Below are positions 21,955 to 32,253 of a DNA stretch of 64,000 bases, piece after piece (position 1 is the stretch's first letter; each line of letters begins with the position of its first letter). A program made the translations under genes and the position numbers. Source of the stretch: Pseudomonas sp. LB-090624 (GTDB lineage Bacteria; Pseudomonadota; Gammaproteobacteria; Pseudomonadales; Pseudomonadaceae); the NCBI RefSeq assembly GCF_003205205.1, contig NZ_QJRL01000011.1, positions 1-64,000 of the forward strand, written 5' to 3'. The notes under the pieces were generated by a model. The model did not search any database, had not been told where the DNA came from, and saw nothing but the letters and a program-made list of their open reading frames with translations.

Positions 21955-22339
21955 CATCAAATCCTTGCATCGGTTCATCGGGAGAAATCGACGGCAGCAG
22001 GCGGCAGTCAGCCAGCTGCAGAGCGTAGGTTTGCCAGCGCTGGTTGCGTTCCTGGCGGTCGAGATTGCGCAGGTCCAGCAGCGGGCGCCAGGCCTGGTCC
22101 AGGCACAGGCAGCGCCAATGCCAGGGCAGCATGCGGTCGCAGGCGGTATCCAGCAGCAGGCGGAAGGAGGTCAGCGCCACCGTCCATGGCGAGGTCTCGG
22201 TACAGCACACCAGGTAGCGGCCTTCGGCCAGGTAATGCTCGATCAGGCGCGGCTCGTCAGGTTCAAGTGCGCAACGAATACGCCGGCTGAGCCAGCGCCA
22301 GTTTTCCAGGTAGGGCAGTTCGCGGAGGACGGGTTTCAT
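21947..22339 (-). CDS. fagA: Fur-associated gene product FagA-like
   Basis: About 130 residues, rich in Trp, Arg and Leu, with CxxxC-free but Cys-containing central part (YLVCCTETSPW, WHWRCLCLDQAW). It is identified as FagA by its place as first gene of a fagA-fumC-orfX-sodA operon directly behind a Fur box. Three ATGs compete (22348, 22345, 22339). The last leaves the most room for a leader after the Fur-overlapped promoter. Function unknown. Confidence 0.75.
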   Translation of the reverse strand: MKPVLRELPYLENWRWLSRRIRCALEPDEPRLIEHYLAEGRYLVCCTETSPWTVALTSFRLLLDTACDRMLPWHWRCLCLDQAWRPLLDLRNLDRQERNQRWQTYALQLADCRLLPSISPDEPMQGFDDE

Positions 22340-22361
22340 GAACATCATCGCCGAGTTACTG

Positions 22362-22380
22362 GATAATGATATTCATTATT
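22362..22380 (-). promoter_or_regulatory. Fur box of the fagA-fumC-orfX-sodA operon
   Basis: GATAATGATATTCATTATT matches the 19-bp Fur consensus GATAATGATAATCATTATC at 17 of 19 positions and forms a 9-1-9 palindrome. It overlaps a possible minus-strand -10 (TATCAT, 22371-22366) with a weak -35 (CTGTTT) 16 bp upstream. Iron-loaded Fur should block this promoter. Confidence 0.9.
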
Positions 22381-22421
22381 AATTGATAAACAGAATCACT
22401 TCAAGAGAAAGGTGATGAATC

Positions 22422-22447
22422 AAAAAAACCCGGCGCGAGGGCCGGGT
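22422..22447 (-). terminator. Intrinsic terminator after pmbA
   Basis: On the minus strand ACCCGGC pairs with GCCGGGT and a run of seven T follows. Ends pmbA transcription before the fagA promoter. Confidence 0.88.
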
Positions 22448-22489
22448 CTTCAGATGTGCGCCCGCGAAAGGGCCGGGACAGACTAGAGA

Positions 22490-23836
22490 TCAGCTACCCG
22501 CAACCGTCATGCGCTCGATCAGCACCGAGCCAGTGTGAATATTGCTACGGGTTTCAAGATCGCTGCCAATCGCGACAATCTGTTGGAACATATCCTTCAT
22601 ATTACCGGCGATAGTGACTTCCTGCACGGCATGCTGGATCTCGCCGTTTTCTACCCAGAAACCCGCCGCACCGCGGGAGTAGTCACCTGTCACCATGTTC
22701 AAACCATGCCCCATCAACTCGGTTACCAACAACCCGCGGCCCATTCGGCGAATCAATGCAGCCTGGTCTTCGACACCATGGCTGACGAACAGGTTGTGCA
22801 CACCCCCCGAGTTGGCCGTACTCGGCAGGCCCAGCTTGCGCCCCGAGTAAGTCCCCAGCAGGTACGACACCAGCTCACCCTTGTCGACGAACGGCTTGGC
22901 ATAGGTAGCCAGGCCATCACCGTCAAATGCAGCACTGCCGAGGGCACGCGGGATGTGCGGGCGCTCGTCGAGTGTCAGCCAGGACGGGAACAAGCGCTGA
23001 CCGATCGTGCCCTCGAGGAACGACGACTTGCGGTAGAGGTTCCCACCGGAAATCGCCGACAGGAAGCTGCCGAACAGGCCGCCGGCCAGTTCAGCCGAGA
23101 ACAACACCGGCACCTCGCAAGTGGGCACCGGCCGTGCGCCCAGGCGGCTGGCGGCCCGCTGGGCAGCGCGCACGCCGATGCTGCGCGGGTCGGCCAGCAG
23201 GCTGCCCTGGCGGTTCACGTCATACCAGTAGTCACGCTGCATCTGCCCGTCGCCTTCGGCAATCATCACGCAGCTCAGGCTGTGGCGAGTCGAGGCATAA
23301 CCGCCGATGAAGCCGTGGCTATTGCCATACACACGGCAGCCCTGGTGGGTATTGAGGGTGGTGCCATCGGCGTTGAGGATGCGCGGGTCGGCGTCGAAAG
23401 CGGCTGCCTCACACGCCTGGGCCATCTCGATCGCCCTCTCCGGCTCGATGTCCCAGTCGTGATAAAGGTCCAGGTCGGGGACTTCACGGGCCATCAGTGC
23501 CGCGTCGGCCAAGCCCGAACATTCGTCCTCGGAAGTGTGTTTGGCAATGGCCAAGGCAGCAGCGACGGTCTCGCGGATCGCGTCCGGGCCACTGGCCGAG
23601 GTGCTGGCCGAGCCTTTGCGCTGGCCAACGTAGAGGGTGATGCCAAAGCCCTGGTCGCGGTTGAACTCGACCGTTTCGACCTCGCGCTGGCGTACGGTGG
23701 TGGACAGGCCCTGCTCCAGCGACACAGCCACTTCGCAGGCACTGGCCCCCTGGCGGCGCGCCTCGGTGATGATCGCCTCGACCTGCTCCTGCAATGCTGG
23801 CAGGTCTTTCGGACCTACGCTCTGGACTGCACTCAT
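22490..23836 (-). CDS. pmbA: Metalloprotease PmbA/TldE
   Basis: 448-residue partner of TldD; the TldD/TldE heterodimer degrades peptides and matures some antibiotic peptides such as microcin B17. TldE lacks its own zinc site, and no HExxxH is seen here. Conserved blocks include VSLEQGLSTTVRQRE near the N-terminus and GVHNLFVSHG and ELMGHGLNMVTGDYSRGA in the C-terminal half. Start MSAVQSVG at 23836 follows GGAGAG. Confidence 0.95.
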   Translation of the reverse strand: MSAVQSVGPKDLPALQEQVEAIITEARRQGASACEVAVSLEQGLSTTVRQREVETVEFNRDQGFGITLYVGQRKGSASTSASGPDAIRETVAAALAIAKHTSEDECSGLADAALMAREVPDLDLYHDWDIEPERAIEMAQACEAAAFDADPRILNADGTTLNTHQGCRVYGNSHGFIGGYASTRHSLSCVMIAEGDGQMQRDYWYDVNRQGSLLADPRSIGVRAAQRAASRLGARPVPTCEVPVLFSAELAGGLFGSFLSAISGGNLYRKSSFLEGTIGQRLFPSWLTLDERPHIPRALGSAAFDGDGLATYAKPFVDKGELVSYLLGTYSGRKLGLPSTANSGGVHNLFVSHGVEDQAALIRRMGRGLLVTELMGHGLNMVTGDYSRGAAGFWVENGEIQHAVQEVTIAGNMKDMFQQIVAIGSDLETRSNIHTGSVLIERMTVAGS

Positions 23837-23944
23837 GGTTCTCTCCACTCAAATTCTGCGTTCGGCGAGGGTCATTCTACGACCGGGCCGGACAAGCGGC
23901 CCCCGACTGGTTATCATGGCGGCGATTCTTAGCGGACTGCCACC

Positions 23945-24466
23945 ATGGTTGATTCAAACGACGACGCCTTCGACGGCGAAAAAAGCAAAACCCAGATCAA
24001 GCGCGAGCTGCATGCCCTGGTCGAACTCGGCGAGCGACTCACCACGCTCAAGGCCGATACCCTGGCGCGCCTGCCGCTGACCGACGAGCTGCGCAAGGCA
24101 TTGGCCGAGGCCAGCAAGCACACCGCTCATGGTGCCCGCAAACGCCACATGTCGTTTGTCGGCAAGCTGATGCGCGTGCAGGACCTGGATGCCATCCATG
24201 CCTTGCTCGAGCAGATGGACAGCTCGACCCGCCAGTACAACGAGCGCTTCCATGGCCTGGAGCGCTGGCGTGACCGGTTGATCGACGGTAACGACGAAGA
24301 CCTCGAGCGCTTCGTCAACGAATACCCCGACACCGATCGCCAGCAGCTGCGTTCGCTGGTGCGCCATGCCCAGCACGAAAAGGCCCGGAACAAACCACCG
24401 GCCGCCGCGCGCAAGGTCTTCAAGTACATTCGCGACCTCGACGAGTTGCAGCGCGGGCTACGCTGA
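23945..24466 (+). CDS. darP: Ribosome-associated protein DarP (YjgA)
   Basis: 173-residue helical, highly charged protein of the DUF615 family; it joins late 50S precursors and helps ribosome assembly. Typical blocks are [32 protein letters not shown] and a C-terminal KVFKYIRDL. Divergent from pmbA, the usual arrangement in gammaproteobacteria. Confidence 0.93.
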   Translation: MVDSNDDAFDGEKSKTQIKRELHALVELGERLTTLKADTLARLPLTDELRKALAEASKHTAHGARKRHMSFVGKLMRVQDLDAIHALLEQMDSSTRQYNERFHGLERWRDRLIDGNDEDLERFVNEYPDTDRQQLRSLVRHAQHEKARNKPPAAARKVFKYIRDLDELQRGLR

Positions 24467-24477
24467 CGGACCGGGAC

Positions 24478-24507
24478 CCTGTGGGAGCGGGCATGCCCGC
24501 CCCCACA
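24478..24507. repeat. P. putida-type REP element
   Basis: The imperfect palindrome CCTGTGGGAGCGGGCATGC... lies between convergent darP and tldD. It matches the core shared by the other REP copies in this window. Confidence 0.8.
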
Positions 24508-24523
24508 ACGGTTCCCGAAGCCC

Positions 24524-25963
24524 TCAAGCCCCGGTACCGCCCACGGTAATCGCATCCAGCTTCAAGGTCGGCTGCCCTACCCCGACCGGCACAGACTGCC
24601 CGTCCTTGCCACACGTCCCCACCCCGCTGTCCAGCGCCAGGTCATTACCGACCATCGACACCCGGCTCATCGCCTCCGGCCCGTTGCCGATCAGGGTCGC
24701 GCCCTTCACCGGTGCGGTAATCTTGCCGTCTTCGATCAGGTAGGCTTCACTGGTCGAGAACACGAACTTGCCGCTGGTGATGTCCACCTGGCCACCACCG
24801 AGATTGGCGCAGTAGATACCCTTCTTCACCGACGCGATGATTTCCTGGGGGTCGCTTTCGCCGGCACGCATGTAAGTGTTGGTCATGCGTGGCATCGGCA
24901 GGTGCGCGTAGGACTCACGGCGGCCGTTGCCGGTCACCGCCATGCCCATCAGGCGCGCGTTGAGCTTGTCTTGCATGTAGCCCTTGAGCACGCCGTTCTC
25001 GATCAGCGTGGTGCACTCGGTCGGGGTACCTTCGTCGTCCACGCTCAACGAGCCGCGGCGGCCTTCGAGGGTGCCATCGTCGACGATGGTGCACAGGCTC
25101 GACGCAACCTTCTCGCCAATCCGTCCGCTGAACGCTGAACTGCCCTTGCGGTTGAAGTCACCTTCCAGGCCGTGGCCGACCGCTTCGTGCAGCAGCACGC
25201 CCGACCAGCCCGAGCCCAGCACCACCGGCAAGGTACCGGCCGGTGCCGGGATCGCTTCCAGGTTGACCAGGGCCTGGCGCAACGCCTCGCGGGCATAACC
25301 CATGACCCGCTCTTCGGTGAAGAAACGGTAGTCGGTACGGCCGCCACCGCCCTGCCCGCCACGCTCGCGACGGCCATTCTGCTCGACGATGACGCTGACA
25401 TTGAAGCGCACCAGCGGGCGCACGTCGGCGGCCAGGCTGCCATCAGCGGCCGCAATCAGGATGCGCTCCCATACCCCGGCCATGCTGACGCTGACCTGCT
25501 GGATACGCGGGTCGAGCGCACGGGTGGCAGCATCGACACGCTTGAGCAGCTCGACCTTCTCGGCACGGCTGAGCACGTCCAGCGGGTTATCCGCTGCGTA
25601 CAGGGCGGTCACGTCCTGGCTGCGGAAGGCCTGCACCGTGCCGTTTTGCCCGGCACGGGAAATCGAACGGGCAGCGCGGGCTGCCGAAGTCAGTGCTTCG
25701 AGGTTGATGGCGTTGCTGTAGGCGAAACCGGTCTTTTCCCCAGACTGGGCACGCACGCCGACGCCCTGGTCCAGGTTGAAACTGCCCTCTTTGACGATGC
25801 CGTCTTCCAGCGCCCAGGTTTCCGAGATCTGGCCTTGGAAATACAGGTCGGCGGCGTCGATGCCGGGGCCGGCCAACTCACCCAGCACGCTCTGCAGGCT
25901 GTCCAGGCTCAAGCCGCCTGGGGCCAGGAGCTGCTCACTGACGGTGGATAACATCTGGCTCAT
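24524..25963 (-). CDS. tldD: Metalloprotease TldD
   Basis: 479-residue catalytic subunit of the TldD/TldE protease. The zinc motif HEAVGH is at residues 259-264 within [18 protein letters not shown]. The start [13 protein letters not shown] at 25963 follows GGAG with 7-nt spacing; a GTG two codons upstream overlaps the preceding stop. It starts 2 nt after the nitrilase-like gene. Confidence 0.96.
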   Translation of the reverse strand: MSQMLSTVSEQLLAPGGLSLDSLQSVLGELAGPGIDAADLYFQGQISETWALEDGIVKEGSFNLDQGVGVRAQSGEKTGFAYSNAINLEALTSAARAARSISRAGQNGTVQAFRSQDVTALYAADNPLDVLSRAEKVELLKRVDAATRALDPRIQQVSVSMAGVWERILIAAADGSLAADVRPLVRFNVSVIVEQNGRRERGGQGGGGRTDYRFFTEERVMGYAREALRQALVNLEAIPAPAGTLPVVLGSGWSGVLLHEAVGHGLEGDFNRKGSSAFSGRIGEKVASSLCTIVDDGTLEGRRGSLSVDDEGTPTECTTLIENGVLKGYMQDKLNARLMGMAVTGNGRRESYAHLPMPRMTNTYMRAGESDPQEIIASVKKGIYCANLGGGQVDITSGKFVFSTSEAYLIEDGKITAPVKGATLIGNGPEAMSRVSMVGNDLALDSGVGTCGKDGQSVPVGVGQPTLKLDAITVGGTGA

Positions 25964-25965
25964 AG

Positions 25966-26817
25966 TCACTCCGAGGTGTGCGCAGGTCGCAACGCGCCCT
26001 GCGAAAAAAAGCGCCGGTGCGATACCACCGGCATGCGCGCCCGGATGGACGCTTGTTCTTCAATGTTGCGCTCGGCGAGCAGTACCGCTTCGCCTTGCGC
26101 CTGTTCTGCGATGATGCGGCCCCAAGGGTCGATAATCGCCGCATGGCCATGGGTTTCCCGGGGGCCTGGGTGGGTGCCGCCCTGCGCCGCAGCCAGCAGG
26201 TAGCATTGGGTTTCGATGGCCCGGGCCCGCACCAGCACTTCCCAGTGCGCGGCGCCAGTCACTGCCGTGAAGGCCGCCGGAGCAGTAATCAGTTCTGCAC
26301 CGGCAGCGCGCAATGCGCTGTACAACTCGGGAAAGCGCAGGTCGTAGCACACGCTCAGCCCCAGCCGCCCAACCGGCGTATCAGCCACCACCACCTGGGC
26401 GCCGTGGGCATAGTCATCCGATTCACGGTAACGCCCGCGGTTGTCGGCCACGTCCACGTCGAACAAGTGCAGCTTGTCATAGCGCGCTGCTACCTCGCCG
26501 TGTTCATCGATCAGTAGCGAGCAGGCATGAGCCTTGGCCTCGGGCTGCCCGACCGGCGGCAGGGGCAAGGTACCGGCGACTATCCATAACTTGAGGTCGC
26601 GAGCAGTACGTTTCAACCATGGCAGGATCGGCCCTTCACCCAAGGCTTCGGCACGACCTATGGCAGCGGCGTCCTTGCGGCCCATGGCGGCAAAGTTTTC
26701 CGGCAGCACCGCCAGCCGCGCGCCGCCCAATGCAGCCTGCTGCAACAGGGCGCCGGCACGCTGCAGGTTGGCCAGCACATCGTCCTGGCTGACCATCTGG
26801 ATTACCGCTGCCTTCAT
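25966..26817 (-). CDS. Carbon-nitrogen hydrolase (nitrilase superfamily, Nit/omega-amidase-like)
   Basis: 283 residues with the Glu-Lys-Cys triad E40 (LPENFAAMG), K115 ([10 protein letters not shown]) and C157 ([12 protein letters not shown]). The pattern fits Nit1-type deaminated-glutathione amidases or omega-amidases rather than true nitrilases. Start at 26817 behind CAGGAGT. It lies between yhdP and tldD, a conserved neighbourhood in pseudomonads. Likely a cytosolic metabolite-repair amidase; the exact substrate is not proven. Confidence 0.88.
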   Translation of the reverse strand: MKAAVIQMVSQDDVLANLQRAGALLQQAALGGARLAVLPENFAAMGRKDAAAIGRAEALGEGPILPWLKRTARDLKLWIVAGTLPLPPVGQPEAKAHACSLLIDEHGEVAARYDKLHLFDVDVADNRGRYRESDDYAHGAQVVVADTPVGRLGLSVCYDLRFPELYSALRAAGAELITAPAAFTAVTGAAHWEVLVRARAIETQCYLLAAAQGGTHPGPRETHGHAAIIDPWGRIIAEQAQGEAVLLAERNIEEQASIRARMPVVSHRRFFSQGALRPAHTSE

Positions 26818-26831
26818 GGGCACTCCTGGCT

Positions 26832-29800
26832 CTATTTCTCGAAAGGTTTCACAAAGGTGATTCTAGGCTCTTTCCACGGGCCTTCGACACGGTAGTGCAC
26901 GCTGGCAAAGCGCGACACCCGGTCACCGATCAGCCGATCGACGAGGAACAACGCCCCGCCCACTGCCGGCGCGCCGACGATCAGCGCGGCCAGCGGCAGG
27001 TTGTTGGTCACCGGCAGGCTGACCTGCAGATTGGCATTAACCTGGTCACGGACCATGTCCAGCGTGCCCTCCAGCTCGAAGCTGCTCGACGGGCCGGTCA
27101 TGGTGATCGGTTCGCGGGTCACGTAGACCCCATCACTGGCCACCAGCAGCCCTTTAACCCTGTCATAAGCCAGGCCCTTGTCGAACAGGTCGGAGAAATC
27201 CAGGCGCAGACGGCGACCGATCGAATTGAAGTTGAGCAGGCCGAACACCCGCAAGGCCTGGGCGCTGCCTTCGACCTCGACGAACTGGCCCGTGCGCAAC
27301 GCCGCGTCCATGCTGCCCGAGAAACGTTTGAGGCCCACCGCAGCCGGTGAGCCCGGCCAGCGGCCGTCAACGTCCAGGCGAAAATCTCGGCTGGTCACCG
27401 TCGGGGCAAAACCCCAGGCCTTGAGGACATCGGCCAGGTTCTCGCCATCCAGGCGGCCCTTGTACCAACTGCTGGTCTTGCCGGTTTCGCCCTCCCAGCC
27501 ACCGCCGCCGTCGATGCGCAAGCCTTTGAAGTCGAGGTCGATATCGCTGGCGGTCACACCACGCGCGGTTGGCCGCAGCTTGACCGCGGCACTGCCGAAC
27601 AGGTCGTCACCTCGGTACAGCTTGTCGATGCTCAGGTCCAGCGCCGGGACCTTGCGCGGGTCGAACGACGCCAGCGGGTCGGGGCCATCCTGGGCTTGTT
27701 CTTCAGCTTGCTTTTCAGCTGGGCTGGGCGCGGGCAGGCGCAAGGTCTGCATGCGTACGACCATGGGCGCGCCCTTGGCATCCGGCACCCGGGCGTTGCC
27801 GATGACTTCCTTGCTGTCCAGGCGCAGGTCCCAGGCCGGGCCGCCCCGGGCCAGGCGAACCACCGCCTGGTTCAGGTCCATGCCGAAGGCTTTCAACTGG
27901 CCAATGCTCAGGTCAACGCTTTGCAGTTTCTGTCGCGCACTACCGCCCGGGTCGTCGCCGGCCAAACGCGCCGCCTGCTCCTGCCAAGGTGCCAGATCCA
28001 GCGTATCCAGACGCCCACGTACCCGCAGGCCCTGGCCGGCCGGAACTTGGGCGTCACCTGTACCCAACAGCAACTCGCCCCGCCCCTGGGCCAGGTTGTC
28101 ACCCGGCGCGGCATAGGCTAAACGGGCAAGGTCGGCGTAGGTAGCGTCAATACGTCGTTCCGGGCCTTGCAGGTTCATGCTGAAACGGCTGTCACGGGTA
28201 TCGGCAGCGGCCTTCCCGAACGGCGCTGGCAGGTCAATGGCCAGCCCTTTGAGACTGGAGGTGACGCTCAGGCGGTTGTCCCGGCTGCCCAGGCTGAGCT
28301 GCAATTGGTACGGCAGGTCACCGGATGCCGGCAAAGCCTGGTTGAACTGCAACCAGTCGGTCAGCGCCTTGAGCGAAACCTGGCCATTGGCATCGATGCG
28401 GGTCTGCATCTGCCCGGCCTGGCCTTCGGCGGTGATTTGTGCGGTTACCGGCTTGCCGAACGCCTGCAGGCTGATGGCCTTGCCGCTCAGGCCCTTGTCG
28501 AAGTCGAAGCTGAAGTCCCCCTTCAGGCGGCTCAACTCCAGGCTCGGCGGGGCAACTTTCAGGCGTGCATCGCGGGTGGCGAAGTCGACCTGCACTTTCG
28601 GCCGCTGCCCATGCGCCAACGGGATATCGAGTTTGAGTTTGCCTTCGAGCGGCCCCTCGCCCTCCCAGCCGGCAAAGATCTCACCTGTGCCAATCGGCGC
28701 TTCCTTGAGAATCCTCAAGCCATCGCCCAGGCTGCCATCAAAGTCGCCATCGAGGAACAGGTGGCTGGGCTGGCCCTCCTGGACATGTGGGATATCCACC
28801 GTCACATCGCTGACCTTGGTGTCGAGCAGCACACCACGCTGGGCCTTGATGCGTACGCCGCTGTCTTCTATGAAGACATCGCCATCCACGTGCTGTACCT
28901 GAGGCCAGCCAGGCTGGAAGTCCAGCGCAGCGTCATGCACCTTGAAGAACAGGCTGATGCTGCGCGCTTCAGGCGCCGCGCCGTGGTTCAGCGAGCCCTG
29001 GTACTGGAAATAACCTTCGTCCACGGCGCCCTTGACGATTGCACTGCGCAACCACTCGTCCAGTGCCGGGCTGAGGACCTCGGGCAGGTACTTGGCGGTA
29101 TAGCGGCCATCGCCTTCGGTCAGGCCAACCCGCAAGTCCATGTAGTCTTCGCGGCCTTCCTCGAACAACAGGCGAATCAGGAAGTCCCCGGCGATCTTGC
29201 CCTCCTCGCCCAGCACCTTGAGGTACGGCGCAATCAGGGTGAAGCCGTCTTTGTCGAGTGCCCAGACCAGCCGCGCATTGGCCTTCTGGTAATGCCAGGG
29301 CTTGGCGAAGATCGGGTACAAATGCAGCATGAACGCATCAGTGTCGAGGCGCAGTTCACCGTGCCCCAGGTCACCACTGATGCTACCGCTGACGTTACCC
29401 GCCGCCGGGGCATTGTGGTAGGCATCGAAGCCGACCTTGTCCAGGTTGGCTGCGAATTGCAGGCGCTGATCCCCTTCAGCCTTGGGCCGGGCCTCCAGCC
29501 GTACATTACGCAGTGCGCCAGTCACGTTCAGGCCATCGACCACGGCCATGACCTTGTCCGGCAGCGGTGCCAGGGCATTGATCAGCGGGGTCAATGGCGT
29601 CAGGTCAAGCCGGTCGGCCTGAACCTGCCAGCGTTCATCAGCGTCGTTCTCGCCAGGACGTTGCTGCAACTGCAGGTGCGATTCCCAGCGCGTCTTGCCG
29701 ATGTCCATGGCCAGCGAGTCGACGGCCACGTCGAAGCCTTGCTCCCGACGCTGGAACCAGGCACCCAGGGCCAGGTTATTCAGGGTGGCAGCCTTGCGCC

Positions 29801-30653
29801 CGCTGTAGGCGCCCTTCATCTCCGGAGCGTTGAGCCGCACCACGGCCTGTTGCAACTGTCTCTTGCCCCACTCGACCCAGAACTCACCCCCCGCGCGCAG
29901 GGTATCAGCCTGCCATTGCCCCAGCAGGCTTGGCGGCAACCAGCGCGACCAGTCGCTTTGCGGCAAGCTGAGATAGGCCTCAACCTCACCATCGCGCCAG
30001 GCCTTGGCCGACACCCGGCTATGCAGGCTCAGCGCCAATGGCTGGCCATCGGGCAAGGTCGCCCGCAGGTCCAATGCCTGGCGCGAAGCACCGGCCTGCA
30101 GGCCCGCGCTGACGTAAGTCAGGGTCAGCGGGTCGCGCTGCCAGGGGTATACGGTGACCTGGCTGTCGAACACATCGACGCGGCCCAGTTGGCGCAGGCG
30201 CTGCAGCAGGTTGGCAGGGTCCAGCGGCGTGTCGTCTTTCTTCGGCAGCCCTTCAAGGTTCCAGGCGCCCTGGTCGTTCTCACGCAGGATGAGCTGCAAG
30301 CCACCCAGCTGGATGCGCGCCAGGCGCACCTCACGGGCGGTGAGGCTGGCCCATATGTCGGGCACTACCATGACTTCATCCAGCCGCAACGCTTTGGCGC
30401 CCTCGCCCAACTGCAGGTCGCGCACCCGAAGCACCGGCGCCAGGCCGCTCCAGTGCCCTTCAAGCGCACCTACATGCACGGGCAGGCCAAGCGCCTGCTC
30501 GGCCTTGCTCTCTACATCGGCGCGATACTCGGCTACCAGGGGCACCAGTTCACGGCCGAGGCTGACGTACAGCGCCACCAATACCGCCAACAGGGCGCAA
30601 ATGCCCAGCCCCCAGCGGGTCAAGGCGACAAGAACGCGGGTCAGACGTCCCAT
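26832..30653 (-). CDS. yhdP: AsmA-like phospholipid transport protein YhdP
   Basis: Very large inner-membrane-anchored protein of 1,273 residues, usual for YhdP. One N-terminal helix (about 12-33, ALLAVLVALYVSLG) precedes a long periplasmic beta-rich groove domain and the AsmA-like C-terminus (GSMDAALRTGQFVEVEGSA, LNFNSIGRRLRLDFSDLF). YhdP with TamB and YdbH carries phospholipids to the outer membrane. It is followed 14 nt later by the nitrilase-like gene. Long open frames on the opposite strand are coding shadows. Confidence 0.95.
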   Translation of the reverse strand: MGRLTRVLVALTRWGLGICALLAVLVALYVSLGRELVPLVAEYRADVESKAEQALGLPVHVGALEGHWSGLAPVLRVRDLQLGEGAKALRLDEVMVVPDIWASLTAREVRLARIQLGGLQLILRENDQGAWNLEGLPKKDDTPLDPANLLQRLRQLGRVDVFDSQVTVYPWQRDPLTLTYVSAGLQAGASRQALDLRATLPDGQPLALSLHSRVSAKAWRDGEVEAYLSLPQSDWSRWLPPSLLGQWQADTLRAGGEFWVEWGKRQLQQAVVRLNAPEMKGAYSGRKAATLNNLALGAWFQRREQGFDVAVDSLAMDIGKTRWESHLQLQQRPGENDADERWQVQADRLDLTPLTPLINALAPLPDKVMAVVDGLNVTGALRNVRLEARPKAEGDQRLQFAANLDKVGFDAYHNAPAAGNVSGSISGDLGHGELRLDTDAFMLHLYPIFAKPWHYQKANARLVWALDKDGFTLIAPYLKVLGEEGKIAGDFLIRLLFEEGREDYMDLRVGLTEGDGRYTAKYLPEVLSPALDEWLRSAIVKGAVDEGYFQYQGSLNHGAAPEARSISLFFKVHDAALDFQPGWPQVQHVDGDVFIEDSGVRIKAQRGVLLDTKVSDVTVDIPHVQEGQPSHLFLDGDFDGSLGDGLRILKEAPIGTGEIFAGWEGEGPLEGKLKLDIPLAHGQRPKVQVDFATRDARLKVAPPSLELSRLKGDFSFDFDKGLSGKAISLQAFGKPVTAQITAEGQAGQMQTRIDANGQVSLKALTDWLQFNQALPASGDLPYQLQLSLGSRDNRLSVTSSLKGLAIDLPAPFGKAAADTRDSRFSMNLQGPERRIDATYADLARLAYAAPGDNLAQGRGELLLGTGDAQVPAGQGLRVRGRLDTLDLAPWQEQAARLAGDDPGGSARQKLQSVDLSIGQLKAFGMDLNQAVVRLARGGPAWDLRLDSKEVIGNARVPDAKGAPMVVRMQTLRLPAPSPAEKQAEEQAQDGPDPLASFDPRKVPALDLSIDKLYRGDDLFGSAAVKLRPTARGVTASDIDLDFKGLRIDGGGGWEGETGKTSSWYKGRLDGENLADVLKAWGFAPTVTSRDFRLDVDGRWPGSPAAVGLKRFSGSMDAALRTGQFVEVEGSAQALRVFGLLNFNSIGRRLRLDFSDLFDKGLAYDRVKGLLVASDGVYVTREPITMTGPSSSFELEGTLDMVRDQVNANLQVSLPVTNNLPLAALIVGAPAVGGALFLVDRLIGDRVSRFASVHYRVEGPWKEPRITFVKPFEK

Positions 30654-30741
30654 GGCCGTGGCCCTCCAAGTCGTTTATCCATGATGGCCCGTCGCGCAGG
30701 TTTTGCCAGCGTGACAATGCCGCGGCGTAGTTCAGAAGGCC

Positions 30742-32199
30742 TCAGAGCAGCACCACGTCGTACTGTTCCTGCGAATACATCGACTCGACCTGGAAGCGAA
30801 TGGTTCGACCGATAAAGGCCTCCAGCTCCGCCACGTTGCCTGATTCTTCGTCCAGCAGACGGTCGACCACCTTTTGGTTGGCCAGCACACGGTAGCCTTC
30901 GGCCTGATAGGCACGGGCCTCACGCAGGATCTCGCGGAAGATTTCGTAACAGATGGTCTCGGGCGTTTTCAGCTTGCCACGGCCCTGACAGGCCAGGCAG
31001 GGTTCGCACAGCACCTGCTCGAGACTTTCGCGCGTGCGCTTGCGGGTCATCTGCACCAGGCCCAGTTCGGTTATGCCGATGATGTTGGTCTTGGCGTGAT
31101 CACGCTCGAGTTGCTTCTCCAGGGTGCGCAGCACCTGGCGCTGGTGGTCCTCATCTTCCATATCGATGAAGTCGATGATGATGATGCCGCCGATGTTGCG
31201 CAGGCGCAGTTGCCGGGCGATGGCGGTGGCAGCCTCGAGGTTGGTCTTGAAGATGGTCTCTTCAAGGTTGCGGTGGCCAACGAAAGCCCCGGTGTTGACG
31301 TCGATGGTGGTCATCGCTTCGGCCGGGTCGACCACCAGGTAGCCACCGGACTTCAGCGGCACCTTGCGCTCCAGGGCGCGCTGGATCTCGTCTTCGACGC
31401 CATACAGATCGAAAATCGGCCGTTCGCCAGGGTAGTGTTCAAGGCGGTCGGCGATTTCCGGCATCAGTTCACCGACGAACTGGGTGGTCTTCTGGAAGGT
31501 CTCGCGCGAGTCGATGCGGATCTTCTCGATCTTTGGGTTGACCAGGTCGCGGAGGGTACGCAGGGCCAGGCCCAGGTCCTCGTAGATGACCGTGGGCGCA
31601 CCGCAGGTCTGGATCTGGGTGCCAATCTGCTCCCAGAGGCGACGCAGGTAGCGGATGTCCTGCAGAATTTCTTCGGCACGCGCGCCTTCAGCGGCAGTGC
31701 GCAAGATGAAGCCGCCGGCATCCTTGATGTTCTCGCTGTCCATGCAGACACTGACCACCTGTTTGAGGCGCTCGCGCTCCGCTTCGTCCTCTATTTTCAA
31801 CGAAATACCGACGTGGCTGCTGCGCGGCATGTACACCAGGTAACGCGACGGGATCGACAGCTGGGTGGTCAGGCGAGCGCCTTTGGTGCCGATCGGGTCC
31901 TTGGTCACCTGCACGACGAGGGCCTGGCCCTCATGCACCAATGCAGTGATGTTTTCAACCGCCGAACCTTCGCGCTGCGAGATCTCCGAGGCATGGATGA
32001 ACGCCGCGCGCTCCAGGCCGATGTCGACGAAGGCCGCCTGCATGCCCGGCAGCACACGCACCACCTTGCCCTTGTAGATGTTGCCGACGATGCCACGGCG
32101 CTGGGTGCGCTCGACGTGCACTTCCTGCAGCACCCCGTTTTCCACCACCGCCACGCGTGACTCCATCGGGGTGATGTTGATCAGGATCTCTTCACTCAT
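30742..32199 (-). CDS. rng: Ribonuclease G
   Basis: 485-residue endoribonuclease that matures the 16S rRNA 5' end and decays some mRNAs. An S1 RNA-binding domain (about 36-120, GNIYKGKVVRVLPGMQAAFVD), the catalytic Asp pair region TTIDVNTGAFVGHRN and IIIDFIDMED, and the zinc-link CLAC motif (about 404-407) are present. Lacks the long RNase E scaffold tail. Lies between maf and yhdP, as in E. coli. Confidence 0.97.
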   Translation of the reverse strand: MSEEILINITPMESRVAVVENGVLQEVHVERTQRRGIVGNIYKGKVVRVLPGMQAAFVDIGLERAAFIHASEISQREGSAVENITALVHEGQALVVQVTKDPIGTKGARLTTQLSIPSRYLVYMPRSSHVGISLKIEDEAERERLKQVVSVCMDSENIKDAGGFILRTAAEGARAEEILQDIRYLRRLWEQIGTQIQTCGAPTVIYEDLGLALRTLRDLVNPKIEKIRIDSRETFQKTTQFVGELMPEIADRLEHYPGERPIFDLYGVEDEIQRALERKVPLKSGGYLVVDPAEAMTTIDVNTGAFVGHRNLEETIFKTNLEAATAIARQLRLRNIGGIIIIDFIDMEDEDHQRQVLRTLEKQLERDHAKTNIIGITELGLVQMTRKRTRESLEQVLCEPCLACQGRGKLKTPETICYEIFREILREARAYQAEGYRVLANQKVVDRLLDEESGNVAELEAFIGRTIRFQVESMYSQEQYDVVLL

Positions 32200-32253
32200 G
32201 GCAGGCTCTCGTCAAAGGTCTTTTGTAATGATGGATGGGCTATGCAGTGCTGG

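Noticed and set aside
20086..22290. A 734-codon open frame on the plus strand
   Set aside because: It lies opposite fumC, orfX and fagA, all with clear family motifs. GC-rich codon bias leaves the opposite strand open; the translation has no domain.
28167..30815. An 882-codon open frame on the plus strand
   Set aside because: It is antisense to yhdP, whose length and motifs are typical. No ribosome site, low-complexity translation.
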